NCBI GenBank assembly: GCA_002702705.1
Contig: PABH01000036.1
Location: 124,001 to 188,000, forward strand
Direction: 5' to 3'
Origin: Anaerolineaceae bacterium
GTDB taxonomy: Bacteria > Chloroflexota > Anaerolineae > Anaerolineales > Anaerolineaceae
DNA length: 64,000 nucleotides
Within the stretch, counting starts at the first letter, position 1. Each line of letters begins with the position of its first letter. A model generated the notes under the pieces. The model did not search any database and had not been told where the DNA came from. It saw nothing but the letters and a program-made list of their open reading frames with translations. This document shows, piece by piece, positions 35,650-45,427 of the stretch. Position numbers and translations under genes: made by a program.

Positions 35650-35702
35650 TCAGTTCGTCAATCAGCCATCTAAACTATATTTGAGCAATTTTGGAGCAGT
35701 GT

Positions 35703-36689
35703 ATGGAAAATCTTTGGGGATATCTTGTAAATGTAAATTTATTTTTACAAGGCTTTGGGGATTGGATTATTTCCCCTATGCATTGGGTCACTTTTTTGGG
35801 TGATGAAGAATTTTATTTATTAGCCATGCCAGCGATATATTGGTGTATTGATTCAGGATTGGGGATTCGAATGGCGATGATTCTAATGTTATCCAATACA
35901 TTGGGAACCAGTTTAAAATTCTTATTCCATTCACCTCGTCCATTCTGGGTTTCCACGAATGTAACGGCACATGTGCAGGAGACATCTTTTGGAATGCCGT
36001 CAGGACATGCCTTGAATGCCACAACTCTATGGGGATTTGTTGCAACGAGAATGCAAAACCGTTGGCTTATGTTTGTTTTTTGGGCTCTGGTTTTTCTGAT
36101 TGGTTTTTCGAGAATGGTGCTTGGCGTTCACATGATTAATGATGTTTTGTTGGGCTGGCTCGCGGGCGGTATCTTATTGATGTTGTTTTTGATCGTTGAA
36201 AAAAAATATCAAAAAACTATTCCCCAGTGGTCATTCAACAAAAAATTAGCATCGATTATTATTTCAACATTGATCTTATTAGCTATACCCTTACTCATTT
36301 GGATTATCAATCATGATTTTCCGATTAATGAAATCTGGGTAGAAAATTATGCTACCGCCTATCCTGGGGTTGAACTACTGCCATATTCACTGGAAGGGGC
36401 AGTCACTGCTGCTGCGACATGGATGGGATTACTGATTGGTTTGTTGATTTTGGATCAAAAACAAATTTCCATTTCTGCTGCCGGTCCAATTTGGATAAGA
36501 ATTGTGCGTTATTCGGTCGGTGGCATCGGCGTTTTGGTCTTTTGGATGGGCTTAAAATTGATATTTCCGGATGGAGAAAATTTTGTTGCCCTAAGTTTAA
36601 GATTTTTCCGGTATACTTTAATTGGATTATGGGTTGCTTTTGGTGCCCCATATTTGTTTATAAAATTAAACTTGATGAAATCCTCATAA
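35703..36689 (+). CDS. PAP2-superfamily membrane phosphatase
   Basis: Lipid or diphosphate phosphatase with several membrane helices. The three PAP2 signatures are intact: K(x6)RP at 72-80 (KFLFHSPRP), PSGH at 99-102, and SRxxxGVHxxxD at 136-147 with catalytic His102 and His143. A second half of about 150 residues has further helices, making this longer (328 residues) than minimal PAP2 proteins. The frame opens with TTG at 35691, but GGAG six bases before the ATG at 35703 sets the start there. It could dephosphorylate undecaprenyl diphosphate or phosphatidic acid; sequence does not tell. A YtxH-like gene follows closely. Confidence 0.88.
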   Translation: MENLWGYLVNVNLFLQGFGDWIISPMHWVTFLGDEEFYLLAMPAIYWCIDSGLGIRMAMILMLSNTLGTSLKFLFHSPRPFWVSTNVTAHVQETSFGMPSGHALNATTLWGFVATRMQNRWLMFVFWALVFLIGFSRMVLGVHMINDVLLGWLAGGILLMLFLIVEKKYQKTIPQWSFNKKLASIIISTLILLAIPLLIWIINHDFPINEIWVENYATAYPGVELLPYSLEGAVTAAATWMGLLIGLLILDQKQISISAAGPIWIRIVRYSVGGIGVLVFWMGLKLIFPDGENFVALSLRFFRYTLIGLWVAFGAPYLFIKLNLMKSS

Positions 36690-36706
36690 AAAAAATTGGA
36701 GGTACG

Positions 36707-36916
36707 ATGAAAAAATACATATCATTTTTAACCGGGTTTTTAACCGGTGCGGTTGTGGCTGGGGTGTTAGGTTTGTTATTTACCCCGGAGCCAGGTGAAA
36801 GTTTGCAAGAATCGATTAAAGAAATTGTGTTAAAAACAAAAAATGAAATTGATGAAGCCGCGGCAAAAAAACGGGCCGACATGGAAGCCGAGTTAGCCAA
36901 ATTACGCCAAGGTTGA
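36707..36916 (+). CDS. YtxH-like small membrane/gas-vesicle-type protein
   Basis: 69 residues. An N-terminal Gly-rich transmembrane segment (about 7-26) is followed by FTPEPGESLQ and a charged amphipathic helix rich in Lys, Glu and Ala, the typical YtxH layout. GGAGG stands four bases before the ATG at 36707, which fixes the start; a longer open frame running back into the PAP2 gene is spurious. It is 17 bases after PAP2 and probably co-transcribed. YtxH proteins are linked with envelope stress in other bacteria, but the function is not known. Confidence 0.75.
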   Translation: MKKYISFLTGFLTGAVVAGVLGLLFTPEPGESLQESIKEIVLKTKNEIDEAAAKKRADMEAELAKLRQG

Positions 36917-36929
36917 TTTAAGAATAAAA

Positions 36930-36964
36930 AAAGCCTGTCATTCATCAAGTGAATGACAGGCTTT
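36930..36964. terminator. Bidirectional rho-independent terminator
   Basis: Perfect 15-bp stem AAAGCCTGTCATTCA with its complement, 5-base loop, between the convergent YtxH-like and metalloprotease genes. Confidence 0.9.
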
Positions 36965-36985
36965 ATGTTTAAACAGAATCAATAT

Positions 36986-39052
36986 TTACTTGGCAGGTTG
37001 AATGTAAATTCGATAAAATGCGTTTTGACGGGTGAAGCGAGTATTGCCGCTGACTGTCAAAATAACTTCATCAAATTCTGACCCATTTATTTGAAGTTGG
37101 GTCGTTTGCGTAACATCAATTGGAAGCCTGATCACATTATTTTGTGAACCATTGGTTTCAATCAGAGAAAGCTCAAAAGTTTGTGGTAAGCGGTTTTGAA
37201 TGCGAACCCAACCATCAGGCTCCCAACCTCCTAAATCCGTCTCAAAATCGCTGAAATAGTCGATTGCGGGGATACTTACATCATCTAACAAAAAACCTTC
37301 TCCATTTACGGCTGCGTCCGTAATATATTCAAAGCGGAGTTGAATTTCTTTTCCGGCATAATCCGAAAGGTCAACCACTTCCTTTATCCAGCCATTGGTT
37401 ACATCATTGTAACCACAGCCGAAACTGTTGCCGGAAGGGTCTTCCGAGGTACAGGAAGGAGTATTTAATATATCCCAATTTAGTCCATCTTCAGAAACTT
37501 CTAAATATAAATAGTCATAATCAGTTTCAAGGTCGTACCAGGTACGGAATTCAAACTCAATTGGACCACTGACATTCGTAAAATCGAAATCGCGGGTTAA
37601 GGTCATATCCGATTCATCACCCTTATTGGACCAAATGGCATAATCTCCTGAATAGGGGTTTTCGGGTAAAACACCGACTTCGGTTTCTCCTTCAAAGGTG
37701 AGAATAAAATCTTGGTCACAATTAATGGAAATATAATCAACCCCATATTGGTTTACATCCCGTTCCAACCAACCTGTATTGCATGAATTTACACTTTCTG
37801 TGATTCCTGGTTGGGGTGGGGAATCGTAAATATAATAGGTATAGCGACCATCATTGGCATTTTCATCCAAAAGGAAATTGGCTACAACCCAATCCGCAAA
37901 GACATCATCCGCTGTAATGGGCTCATTGGTTAACGGATCAAGGGCATTAATTTCATTTAACACAAAATCAATACTGCTCATGCCGTTTGCTGGATCTGCG
38001 ACAACAGCTTTTGTTGCTTCCTCGCCAAATCGATCCAAAAAATAGGTAACAAACAAAAACGAAGATCCGTAATGCGGTGTCGTCGCACTGGAATCATTTG
38101 GCCAGTCATTTAACTGCAGGTCAGGTTCTAACATGGCTAAATAATCAAAGCCGGATTCATAATAACCGTTTAAGAAGGCAGCTAATTCCGAAAAACCTTC
38201 ATTTAGCCAGGAAGATTCATTACGATCACGATACCAGTGGATCATATGCTGGAATTCATGCGCTAATACGCCATAGGTGAATTTTTCATCCAATTCAATC
38301 GTATCGGCATTGAGCATGAACATTTCATGCGCATTGGAATAATCATGCGCTTGAGGAGGAACTTCATCCGCAGACGAAAAATAACCGGCTAAATTGGAAC
38401 CCAACCCTGTAGCATATAACAAAAACAAGTGTTCATTTTCATCAATGCCGGGGGTCCATTCAGGGCCGAAAAATTCCCGATTGGTGGGATAAATTTCATT
38501 TTCGAAGGTTTCAACCAAACGAGATAAATCCCCAGGGCGATATTTGACCCCTTGTTCAATCCAGAAATAAACGTGATCGGTTTCGTAACCCAGTTCAGCA
38601 ATGATGCTGAAATTCTCATTCGTGTCCACATTCGTAACCCAAAATTGTTTGGTATCACCAACTTGATAATCGGTTTGATCCGGTACGGTCGCGGGTATAT
38701 TGGTGATACCCTGGAGGCGTTCTGCTAATTCAATGGGATCATTGTTCGGCACGATGGTATTGGATAAAGTATCCAGGGTTTCAATGGCACCGCTGGATGC
38801 TGGATTCACAACAGAAGGTTCCGGATTTTCACCAGGCATTTCCGGAGGGTTGTTTTCTTCAAAATGAGGATCAGCAGAAGGATCACTCTCAGAGGGTTCA
38901 ATGACAAACGGGGGTACATCAAGTGTCTCTGTGATTGAGGAAGAAGAATCTCTGATTAACAAAAATGAACCAACACCGATTCCGAGACATGACAGGCATA
39001 AACAAAATATGATGATAACTATTAAGACGATCCAAAACCATCTGGATTTCAT
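36986..39052 (-). CDS. Secreted zinc metalloprotease (M6/immune-inhibitor-like), membrane-anchored
   Basis: 688-residue exported protease. The N-terminus (MKSRWFWIVL...) is one hydrophobic anchor or signal segment, followed by a Pro/Glu/Ser-rich linker. The catalytic motif is HEFQHMIHW with NEGFSE downstream, giving two His and a Glu as zinc ligands plus the catalytic Glu, as in gluzincins. The C-terminal half has MAM/immune-inhibitor-like beta-sandwich modules (phrases such as FRTWYDLETDYDY and LRFEYITD). The frame opens at 39097 (TTG), but GGAGG with a 5-base gap sets the ATG at 39052. It could process surface proteins or digest external protein. Confidence 0.85.
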   Translation of the reverse strand: MKSRWFWIVLIVIIIFCLCLSCLGIGVGSFLLIRDSSSSITETLDVPPFVIEPSESDPSADPHFEENNPPEMPGENPEPSVVNPASSGAIETLDTLSNTIVPNNDPIELAERLQGITNIPATVPDQTDYQVGDTKQFWVTNVDTNENFSIIAELGYETDHVYFWIEQGVKYRPGDLSRLVETFENEIYPTNREFFGPEWTPGIDENEHLFLLYATGLGSNLAGYFSSADEVPPQAHDYSNAHEMFMLNADTIELDEKFTYGVLAHEFQHMIHWYRDRNESSWLNEGFSELAAFLNGYYESGFDYLAMLEPDLQLNDWPNDSSATTPHYGSSFLFVTYFLDRFGEEATKAVVADPANGMSSIDFVLNEINALDPLTNEPITADDVFADWVVANFLLDENANDGRYTYYIYDSPPQPGITESVNSCNTGWLERDVNQYGVDYISINCDQDFILTFEGETEVGVLPENPYSGDYAIWSNKGDESDMTLTRDFDFTNVSGPIEFEFRTWYDLETDYDYLYLEVSEDGLNWDILNTPSCTSEDPSGNSFGCGYNDVTNGWIKEVVDLSDYAGKEIQLRFEYITDAAVNGEGFLLDDVSIPAIDYFSDFETDLGGWEPDGWVRIQNRLPQTFELSLIETNGSQNNVIRLPIDVTQTTQLQINGSEFDEVILTVSGNTRFTRQNAFYRIYIQPAK

Positions 39053-39111
39053 ATTTTCCTCCGAATTAACCGATAAGAATGTTCGTAATTTTACCAATTA
39101 TAAAACGAAAC

Positions 39112-40518
39112 TTAAAAAGCACCTTTTTTTCGTAGAACGACCCAGATGGTTCTGGCAATGATTTGCAAATCCAGCCAGATGGAATAATGCTGTACGTAAT
39201 ACAAGTCATCTTCGGTATGCAAATGCATAGGCCGGTCACTGCGGCCATTGACCTGCCACCAGCCGGTGATGCCCTGGGGAACAGCGAAACGTTTGCGCTG
39301 CCAGGGTTGGTACTCATCTACCAGTTCCGGCATTTCAGGCCGTGGACCAACCAGACTCATCGACCCATCTAAAACGTTTAGAATTTGTGGTAATTCATCC
39401 AGACTGGTTTGACGTAAAAATTTTCCGATTTTGGTGATGCGAGGGTCAGAACGCGATTTGTGAATGCGGTTGCCGTTTTCATCTCTGGTTTCCACCAAAT
39501 GTTTTAATGAATCGGCGTTTGAAACCATAGTGCGGAACTTTAACATTGTAAATAATCGCCCATTTTCGCCAACCCGTTTTTGTTTGTAAATGACCGGACC
39601 GGGTGAATCGAATTTGATTAATAAACTGATCAAAGCAATGAGTGGCAAAGTAAAGGGTAAAGTAAAGAGGCATAAAATCAGGTCAAAGGTTCTTTTGACC
39701 ATGCGTTGATATTCATCCAGAGCGGGGGCTCGCAGATCCAACATGGGAATACCAGCAAAATCAAAAACGCCGGCTTTATGTAAGGTAAGTGAAAAATAAT
39801 CGGGAATAACCCAAACCCGAACGGGCAAGTCATGCAGTTCGGAAACAATTTGATTCAAACGCTGGTAAGCAGAGCCGGGGAGTGCGATGACGACATCATC
39901 AATCTTGGAGAAGCGGACAATTTCCCTGGTGATGTTTAAATCCCCAACCACATCCGGATGGCTGGATTTTGCCGGGTCGTCATCCAGGTATCCAATGACA
40001 TGCAGCCCGTACATGGCGCCGTGGTTAATTTGTTCACCAATTCTTCGCCCGGCTGTACCTGCCCCGAGGATGAGCACATTGCGCATTTCTTTTTTTAACT
40101 CAAACCGCCGGTGGATGGTGGTGCGGACTAAAACACGCCAAAACAGCATCATAACATAGGCAGTAAAAGCAAATAGGGCAAATTGAAAACGGGAAATTTC
40201 ACGGAAGGAAAGATATAACACCCCAGCGGACGCAATGGTTGAAAAAAATGAAGCCAGGGTCAGGCTGGCAAATTCATCCACGACACGGATGTTTTTTCGT
40301 CCGTCATAGATACTAAACACCAACAGGGTTAAAACCCAGATCAAGGGGAATAAAACAAATAATTCGGGTGGCACGGGGATAAGCGGCATCGGTCGAACAA
40401 AGTCAAACTGATTTGAAAATTGGCGAAGGAAGTTGGAGAGATATAAAGCCAAAGAAATTAACAAACCATCGACAAAAACTGAAAACACAGCAAAATTGGT
40501 GGAAAAACGGCGTAACAT
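39112..40518 (-). CDS. Polyprenyl glycosylphosphotransferase (initiating sugar transferase)
   Basis: Transfers a sugar-1-phosphate to undecaprenyl phosphate, the first step of exopolysaccharide or O-antigen repeat assembly. About four N-terminal membrane helices precede a nucleotide-fold-like middle region ([11 protein letters not shown]), another helix (about residues 275-300) and the bacterial sugar-transferase domain with KRTFD, SPGPV, KQKRVG, LKFRTM and the late LDELPQ and VGPRPE motifs. It belongs to the WbaP/WcaJ-like group with about 468 residues. The frame opens with TTG at 40533, but the ATG at 40518 overlaps the stop of the upstream O-antigen ligase-like gene (TAATG) and is preferred. 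Confidence 0.9.
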   Translation of the reverse strand: MLRRFSTNFAVFSVFVDGLLISLALYLSNFLRQFSNQFDFVRPMPLIPVPPELFVLFPLIWVLTLLVFSIYDGRKNIRVVDEFASLTLASFFSTIASAGVLYLSFREISRFQFALFAFTAYVMMLFWRVLVRTTIHRRFELKKEMRNVLILGAGTAGRRIGEQINHGAMYGLHVIGYLDDDPAKSSHPDVVGDLNITREIVRFSKIDDVVIALPGSAYQRLNQIVSELHDLPVRVWVIPDYFSLTLHKAGVFDFAGIPMLDLRAPALDEYQRMVKRTFDLILCLFTLPFTLPLIALISLLIKFDSPGPVIYKQKRVGENGRLFTMLKFRTMVSNADSLKHLVETRDENGNRIHKSRSDPRITKIGKFLRQTSLDELPQILNVLDGSMSLVGPRPEMPELVDEYQPWQRKRFAVPQGITGWWQVNGRSDRPMHLHTEDDLYYVQHYSIWLDLQIIARTIWVVLRKKGAF

Positions 40519-42836
40519 TATTTGCCCCCACAAGGTGAAGATTTTTCATACTCTGTTAAATAATCCGGCACATAGGATAATAATTGATCTAAAGTTGTTT
40601 GGCAGCCTTCGCTGTCATTATTTAAAGCATACCACTCCGCCAGGGTGAAATAACGATGTTCCCATTCTCCGGGCAAGGGGATGGTGGTTAATTGTGGCAC
40701 AAATTCAACCGGTAAAACAGGAGCGCGGTATACCCCATCATAATATAAGGATGTGCCAGCGCTGCCCGGGCCGTAAACACCTTGTCGTAAAACAAAATAG
40801 AATGTACCTTCGGCTTGGGAAATTGCCTGTTTGTAGTTTCCTTGTGCGGCAAGTATTTCTGCATCGAGCCAGTGTAACTCGTATTTTTCAGGTTCTCGAC
40901 GGTAATATGCAATGGAAGCAAGCTGACGGTAGTCTTGTGCGAGTGAAATATCTTGATCTGACAAAGCTTGTTTTGCACGGCGGATCAAAGGAATGGCATA
41001 TGGCTGGTCTAATTGGTTTTCGTAGGTTTCATAAATATCAATTGGTACAATTTCCGTTGATAGTACAACACTCGTGCGAAACTCATTTTGTCTGAAAAAA
41101 TAAGCGGTTGCCCATTCCGGATTTAGAGTTAAGGCTGTTTTATAACTCTGTTCGGCTTTGGTTAAATCCCCTGATTTTTCCAGTGAATGGCCAAGATTTA
41201 AATGGTATAAACCCCAATTGGGGGCTAATGAAACCGCGTTGGTGTCTTCCTGTATGGCGTTGGAAAAATTTCCTGTTTCCCGATATAAGGCAGCCAGATT
41301 GGCATGGTTTAATGCCCAATACGGGTCAAGGGCGACTGCTGCTTCAAAAGCTGGCAGTGCGATTTGGGTAATATGATGCGATGTATCGGAAAACATCAAT
41401 CCTGTGTAAATTTGGTTGACGGTGTAAGCTGGATTTCGATCTTTTGCTATCAGGATTTTTTGTTGAGCTGCCGGGAGAGATTCTTCTTTGTAGAGGGAAA
41501 CGGCATCTTTCAGCGGTTCATTTTGCCAATAATTAAGCCAGCTGTAACCAATTACCGGGATGATAAAAATTAGAGAAAACATCTTTTTGGATAGGTTGGG
41601 TATTGATGGTGATTCCGTATGAAGGTGGTGACTGAATAAATAAGCCAGATAAATCAAAAAAGTAAAACCGGCAAAAATCATTAAATAAAGACCATCAAAA
41701 AAACTGTGGATCGCAAAAGCAAAAATTGCAGCAGAAACGCCAAGATAGTTTCGATTTTTAAAACAATCTATTTTCAGCAGGATCTTTCCCCCCACAAAAG
41801 CCAGCCATAAAAAAGAGACCAATCCCAAAATGCCGGTTCCGCCCAATATATCAAAATAACTGCTGTGGGCATGCAAAAAAATTTGTGAGGGCGGGGTGGA
41901 TACTTCGCTGGTATACCAACTGGCGAAGGTGTATAAACCTTTTCCGACCAGAGGAGAAGCAAAAAAAGCGCGTATGGCTGGCGGCCAAAATTCACTTCTT
42001 GAAGTTAGTGGATTGCCGTGAGAGGGATGGTTGCTGGCTTGATAAAAATAAAAAATAGTAAAAGTTATTAAAGCGAGAAATCCAACCAAAACAGCAACTA
42101 AAAAAATGGAACGTAGTTTTTTGTTCCCCCAAAGTTTTTTGAGGTTTTGATGGATTGTGTTTTGTAACAAAAAATAAATGAAAAAGCTCACCCCGCCTAT
42201 CAGGCCAAGCAGCGCACCGCGGGATGAACTAAGAATGATTAATCCAAAGCTTAATAAAGCACCTACACTAAAAAGCCCTTTTAGAAGTTTGTTTTTTACT
42301 TGAAAAACAAAACCCAAAAACAGAAAAAAGATTAAGCTGTAAAAAGCAGCGATGGTGTTGCCCCCATTTAAGCGGTAACTGATGGAAGGTGCCGCTGCAA
42401 AATTCTTAATTGCTTGCAGGTAGGTGATGTTCCAGCGGTACACATCAAACCAACTTAAGGTCATCATCCCGGTTGCTACCAATACAACGGACACCAAAAT
42501 TGCTTTTTTTAAGTCTGAACTTGAAAGCATAACAGCCAGAGTAAATACTAAACAAATCCCCAAACCAACCAACCAAAATTGATAAGCAGAACGGATGGGG
42601 TCAATGGAGAAAAAAACGGATACAAGATTCGTGATCAGAAAAACAGCAAGCGGCGGGATTAGTTTTTGAGGTAAACGGTGACTGTTAAAAATCAAGAACA
42701 ATCCGCCCATCGAACATACAATTGGAACCGTTAAACCCTGGTAAAAACCGGCTAATAAAATTAAATAAATAACAATGAAAAATAAAAGAATATAACGAAT
42801 GTATTTGAGAATAAATTCAAGGTTGATGGTTTTCAT
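40518..42836 (-). CDS. O-antigen polymerase/ligase-like membrane protein with TPR region
   Basis: 772-residue protein with 10-12 predicted helices in its first 420 residues and a soluble C-terminal half. The membrane half has the Wzy_C/WaaL-type segment around SRSEFWPPAIRAF and GTGILG, so it should polymerise or ligate lipid-linked glycans. The C-terminal half contains tetratricopeptide repeats (for example ALNPEWATAYF and LAPNWGLYHLNLG). O-antigen ligases with fused TPRs are known from several phyla. The start overlaps the WecG/TagA stop by four bases, and its own stop overlaps the sugar-transferase start. Confidence 0.85.
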   Translation of the reverse strand: MKTINLEFILKYIRYILLFFIVIYLILLAGFYQGLTVPIVCSMGGLFLIFNSHRLPQKLIPPLAVFLITNLVSVFFSIDPIRSAYQFWLVGLGICLVFTLAVMLSSSDLKKAILVSVVLVATGMMTLSWFDVYRWNITYLQAIKNFAAAPSISYRLNGGNTIAAFYSLIFFLFLGFVFQVKNKLLKGLFSVGALLSFGLIILSSSRGALLGLIGGVSFFIYFLLQNTIHQNLKKLWGNKKLRSIFLVAVLVGFLALITFTIFYFYQASNHPSHGNPLTSRSEFWPPAIRAFFASPLVGKGLYTFASWYTSEVSTPPSQIFLHAHSSYFDILGGTGILGLVSFLWLAFVGGKILLKIDCFKNRNYLGVSAAIFAFAIHSFFDGLYLMIFAGFTFLIYLAYLFSHHLHTESPSIPNLSKKMFSLIFIIPVIGYSWLNYWQNEPLKDAVSLYKEESLPAAQQKILIAKDRNPAYTVNQIYTGLMFSDTSHHITQIALPAFEAAVALDPYWALNHANLAALYRETGNFSNAIQEDTNAVSLAPNWGLYHLNLGHSLEKSGDLTKAEQSYKTALTLNPEWATAYFFRQNEFRTSVVLSTEIVPIDIYETYENQLDQPYAIPLIRRAKQALSDQDISLAQDYRQLASIAYYRREPEKYELHWLDAEILAAQGNYKQAISQAEGTFYFVLRQGVYGPGSAGTSLYYDGVYRAPVLPVEFVPQLTTIPLPGEWEHRYFTLAEWYALNNDSEGCQTTLDQLLSYVPDYLTEYEKSSPCGGK

Positions 42837-43588
42837 GACCTAGACCGTTTCTTTTTAAGTAATTCAATTAAAACAAGAACCACAAATCGGGGATACCCCA
42901 GGATATACCGTCTAAATAATCGTTTGGGCTCATGAAAAAATCGAAAAAGCCATTCCAAACCGGATTTTTGAATCCAACGGGGTGCCTGGGATTTATGGCC
43001 GCTTAAAAAATCAAAAGCAGCACCTACCCCGATCATTAAAGGTGCATCAATCTTGCCAACATGGTCGTACATCCACTGTTCCTGTTTGGGAGAACCCAAA
43101 CCAACCCAGACGATATCCGGTTTGGTTTTTTTAACCATTTCGGCGACTTGAACTTCCTCCGCTGGATCCAACGGCCGAAAAGGAGGAGAAAAAGAACCCA
43201 CAATTTGAAGACCAGGGAATTTTTTTGACAGGTTGATTTTTAAGTCTTCCAATACTTTTGGTGTGCCGCCATAAAAAAAATGCTTGTACCCAGTAGATAA
43301 GGATTGTTCACATAAAGCCAATAACAAATCCGGACCATATACTCGTCCAACTTCTTTGTGACCCATTAATTTCAGCAGCCAGACGACCGCCATACCATCA
43401 GGGGTGTTCAGGTGGGAGTTGTTAAATACGGGAAGCAAATCCGGATTGTCATAACATTCCATGATTGAGTGGGCTGGAACACAGCAGATGTAGTTGTGGT
43501 TAAATTTTTTAAGCGTATTAAAAATAATTTTTAAAGTTGAATCAAGATTTGTATTATTTATTTTAATACCCAATATTGTATTTTTCAT
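42833..43588 (-). CDS. WecG/TagA/CpsF-family glycosyltransferase
   Basis: 251-residue GT26-family enzyme that adds a second sugar, often N-acetylmannosaminuronate or ManNAc, to a lipid-linked primer. The family features are clear: TPDGMAVVWLLK near residue 65, HFFYGGTPKV, then VGLGSPKQEQWM and VGAAFDFLSG. Its position directly downstream of the flippase gene and upstream of the polymerase and initiating transferase fits glycan repeat assembly. The stop codon overlaps the next gene by four bases (ATGA), indicating translational coupling. The sugar donor cannot be told. Confidence 0.92.
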   Translation of the reverse strand: MKNTILGIKINNTNLDSTLKIIFNTLKKFNHNYICCVPAHSIMECYDNPDLLPVFNNSHLNTPDGMAVVWLLKLMGHKEVGRVYGPDLLLALCEQSLSTGYKHFFYGGTPKVLEDLKINLSKKFPGLQIVGSFSPPFRPLDPAEEVQVAEMVKKTKPDIVWVGLGSPKQEQWMYDHVGKIDAPLMIGVGAAFDFLSGHKSQAPRWIQKSGLEWLFRFFHEPKRLFRRYILGYPRFVVLVLIELLKKKRSRS

Positions 43589-43617
43589 CTGTTAAATATT
43601 ATTGTACTTGGTTATAA

Positions 43618-45054
43618 TTAATGTGATGATATTATTTGACTGTTAATTAGCTTTAGTAAATTTAAAATATCTGTTTTGTTAGTAATAATAAAAAAAATAA
43701 CACCAGTAAAAATTCCTAGTAATGATTTGTTTGAAATAATTCCCAATAAGATAATAAATGTCGAAACAATATTTTTCCATGGAAACAATGAAAAAAATCT
43801 TCGATAAGAATGGATCTCTAGAGAAAATGAACCAATTATTGATTGGAGTGTGGAATAAATAATTGACCCTATAAAAACTGAAATGGCTACCCAAACAAAA
43901 TTAAAATTAAGACCCACTATGACCAAACCAATTATAATCACAATGATCATTGAACTAGTTGAAATCAATGCAACACTTATTTGCTTTTTCCTTGCAATAG
44001 CCAAACAATTATATCCAAAAGAAACTGATAATATTGTTTGAGATAGTAATAGTATTCTTAAAGTATCTGAGGCCATTTCATATTGTGGGAGGAAACGGAA
44101 AATAATGGGAATAATACTGATTAGTATAAAAACGATAATAAATACAGATGTACCGTATAAACTGTTTACTTGCTGAACGAGTTTTTCAGCTACTAAGTTT
44201 GAATCTAACAATTTTAATTTTGATATAATTTTTGGGAAATAGACCCATCCAATTGCATTAATTCCTAACAGTGAAGCTGTTGTAAGGCTATTGGCAAAAG
44301 TATAATACCCCATCACTTCTACGGAATAATATAAGCTGATAATTGTTCGGCTTGATATTGTTATTAAATAATAGCTTAAATTATAAATTAATAATGGTAT
44401 ACCAATTGATAAAAGTGTTACTGAGTTTTGATAATTAAATGATAATTTTAATGTCATAGGTGAATTTTTTATAAAAATAAACAAACTAATCATATATGAA
44501 ATTATTATTGAGAATAATAAAAATAAAATTAAGTGTGTTCCTTGAAAAAGAATAGCAACAATCAATGGAATTGTTGAATTTATTAGTTCGTTAATTGATA
44601 TTCTAGATAATTTGTCGTATACCCTGTAAATATTAATAAATAATTGTTGAAAATTGTTGAGGATTGTAATAATGGTAATATATACAACATACTGATTAAA
44701 AGAAAATTTAGAAAAATATGAAATATCGCTTCTAACAAAAAAACAACTTATTAAAACTAATAGTAAAGAAACAAAAAAACTAATTGAAAGGGCATTGCCT
44801 ATTAACTCTCTTTTTTGATTGTTAGAATAATGAGGATTAACTGCTAACTCTACATTTAGAGAGTATTGCAAACCGAAATTCGTATATGATAAATATTGTA
44901 GAACAAGGGTTAAAAACCCCCATGTTCCAAACAATACTGGTCCTAAAAATTTTGCAATCAGAATTCCTCTAATGAAAAGAATAAAATAACTTGCATACTT
45001 GGTTATAAAAAAAAATATTAATTGATTATTAATGAGATTTTTGAGTCTAATCAT
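43618..45054 (-). CDS. Wzx-like polysaccharide flippase
   Basis: 478-residue multi-spanning protein of the MATE/MOP (polysaccharide biosynthesis) type, with about 12-14 hydrophobic helices and an Asn/Ser-rich composition. It should flip undecaprenyl-linked repeat units to the outer face. No conserved catalytic motif exists in this family, so the call rests on topology, length and neighbours (initiating transferase, WecG/TagA and Wzy-like genes). The DNA is visibly richer in A and T than the core genes and codons ending in A/T dominate, a common sign of horizontally moved glycan genes. Confidence 0.82.
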   Translation of the reverse strand: MIRLKNLINNQLIFFFITKYASYFILFIRGILIAKFLGPVLFGTWGFLTLVLQYLSYTNFGLQYSLNVELAVNPHYSNNQKRELIGNALSISFFVSLLLVLISCFFVRSDISYFSKFSFNQYVVYITIITILNNFQQLFINIYRVYDKLSRISINELINSTIPLIVAILFQGTHLILFLLFSIIISYMISLFIFIKNSPMTLKLSFNYQNSVTLLSIGIPLLIYNLSYYLITISSRTIISLYYSVEVMGYYTFANSLTTASLLGINAIGWVYFPKIISKLKLLDSNLVAEKLVQQVNSLYGTSVFIIVFILISIIPIIFRFLPQYEMASDTLRILLLSQTILSVSFGYNCLAIARKKQISVALISTSSMIIVIIIGLVIVGLNFNFVWVAISVFIGSIIYSTLQSIIGSFSLEIHSYRRFFSLFPWKNIVSTFIILLGIISNKSLLGIFTGVIFFIITNKTDILNLLKLINSQIISSH

Positions 45055-45427
45055 TTGAATTTGTTCTGTTTTATTCCCGAAATTTAAGTACTAAATGCAG
45101 CAAATTGAGTTTCACAAATAAATGTTATTTATATCCTTTATATAGTAACTGGATTGCTTGGTGAAAATTCGTAATTACCTAAATTAACGTCAGTTATTGT
45201 TTAACTCTTTTTTTCATAACGAGATAATTTACTCGTTATGACAGTCCAATAAATTGGAGCGTTCTCTAAAATTTAAGCAAAATTATGTTCTATTTTATGC
45301 TATTAATTTCTAGTTATGTGATCTTTTATCCATGAATCGAAGATTTTTTTTGTCTATGTTATTTTGAAAATAATTCCAACAGGGTAAAGTTTAGTAAAAA
45401 TTGTTTATGAAATTTAATATAAATTGC
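45055..45427. other. AT-rich intergenic region with one long perfect inverted repeat
   Basis: About 370 bases between two minus-strand glycan genes. No supported gene. The only clear structure is the inverted repeat at 45214-45241 listed separately. Confidence 0.6.
45214..45241. repeat. 10-bp perfect inverted repeat
   Basis: TCATAACGAG at 45214-45223 and its exact complement at 45232-45241, loop of 8. It has a T-run on its left, that is on the wrong side for a minus-strand terminator of the upstream gene, so it is either an operator-like site or a hairpin of unclear use. Confidence 0.55.

Noticed and set aside
36419-36706. Long N-terminal extension of the YtxH-like protein inside the PAP2 gene
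   Set aside because: Out-of-frame reading of PAP2; GGAGG before 36707 fixes the start.
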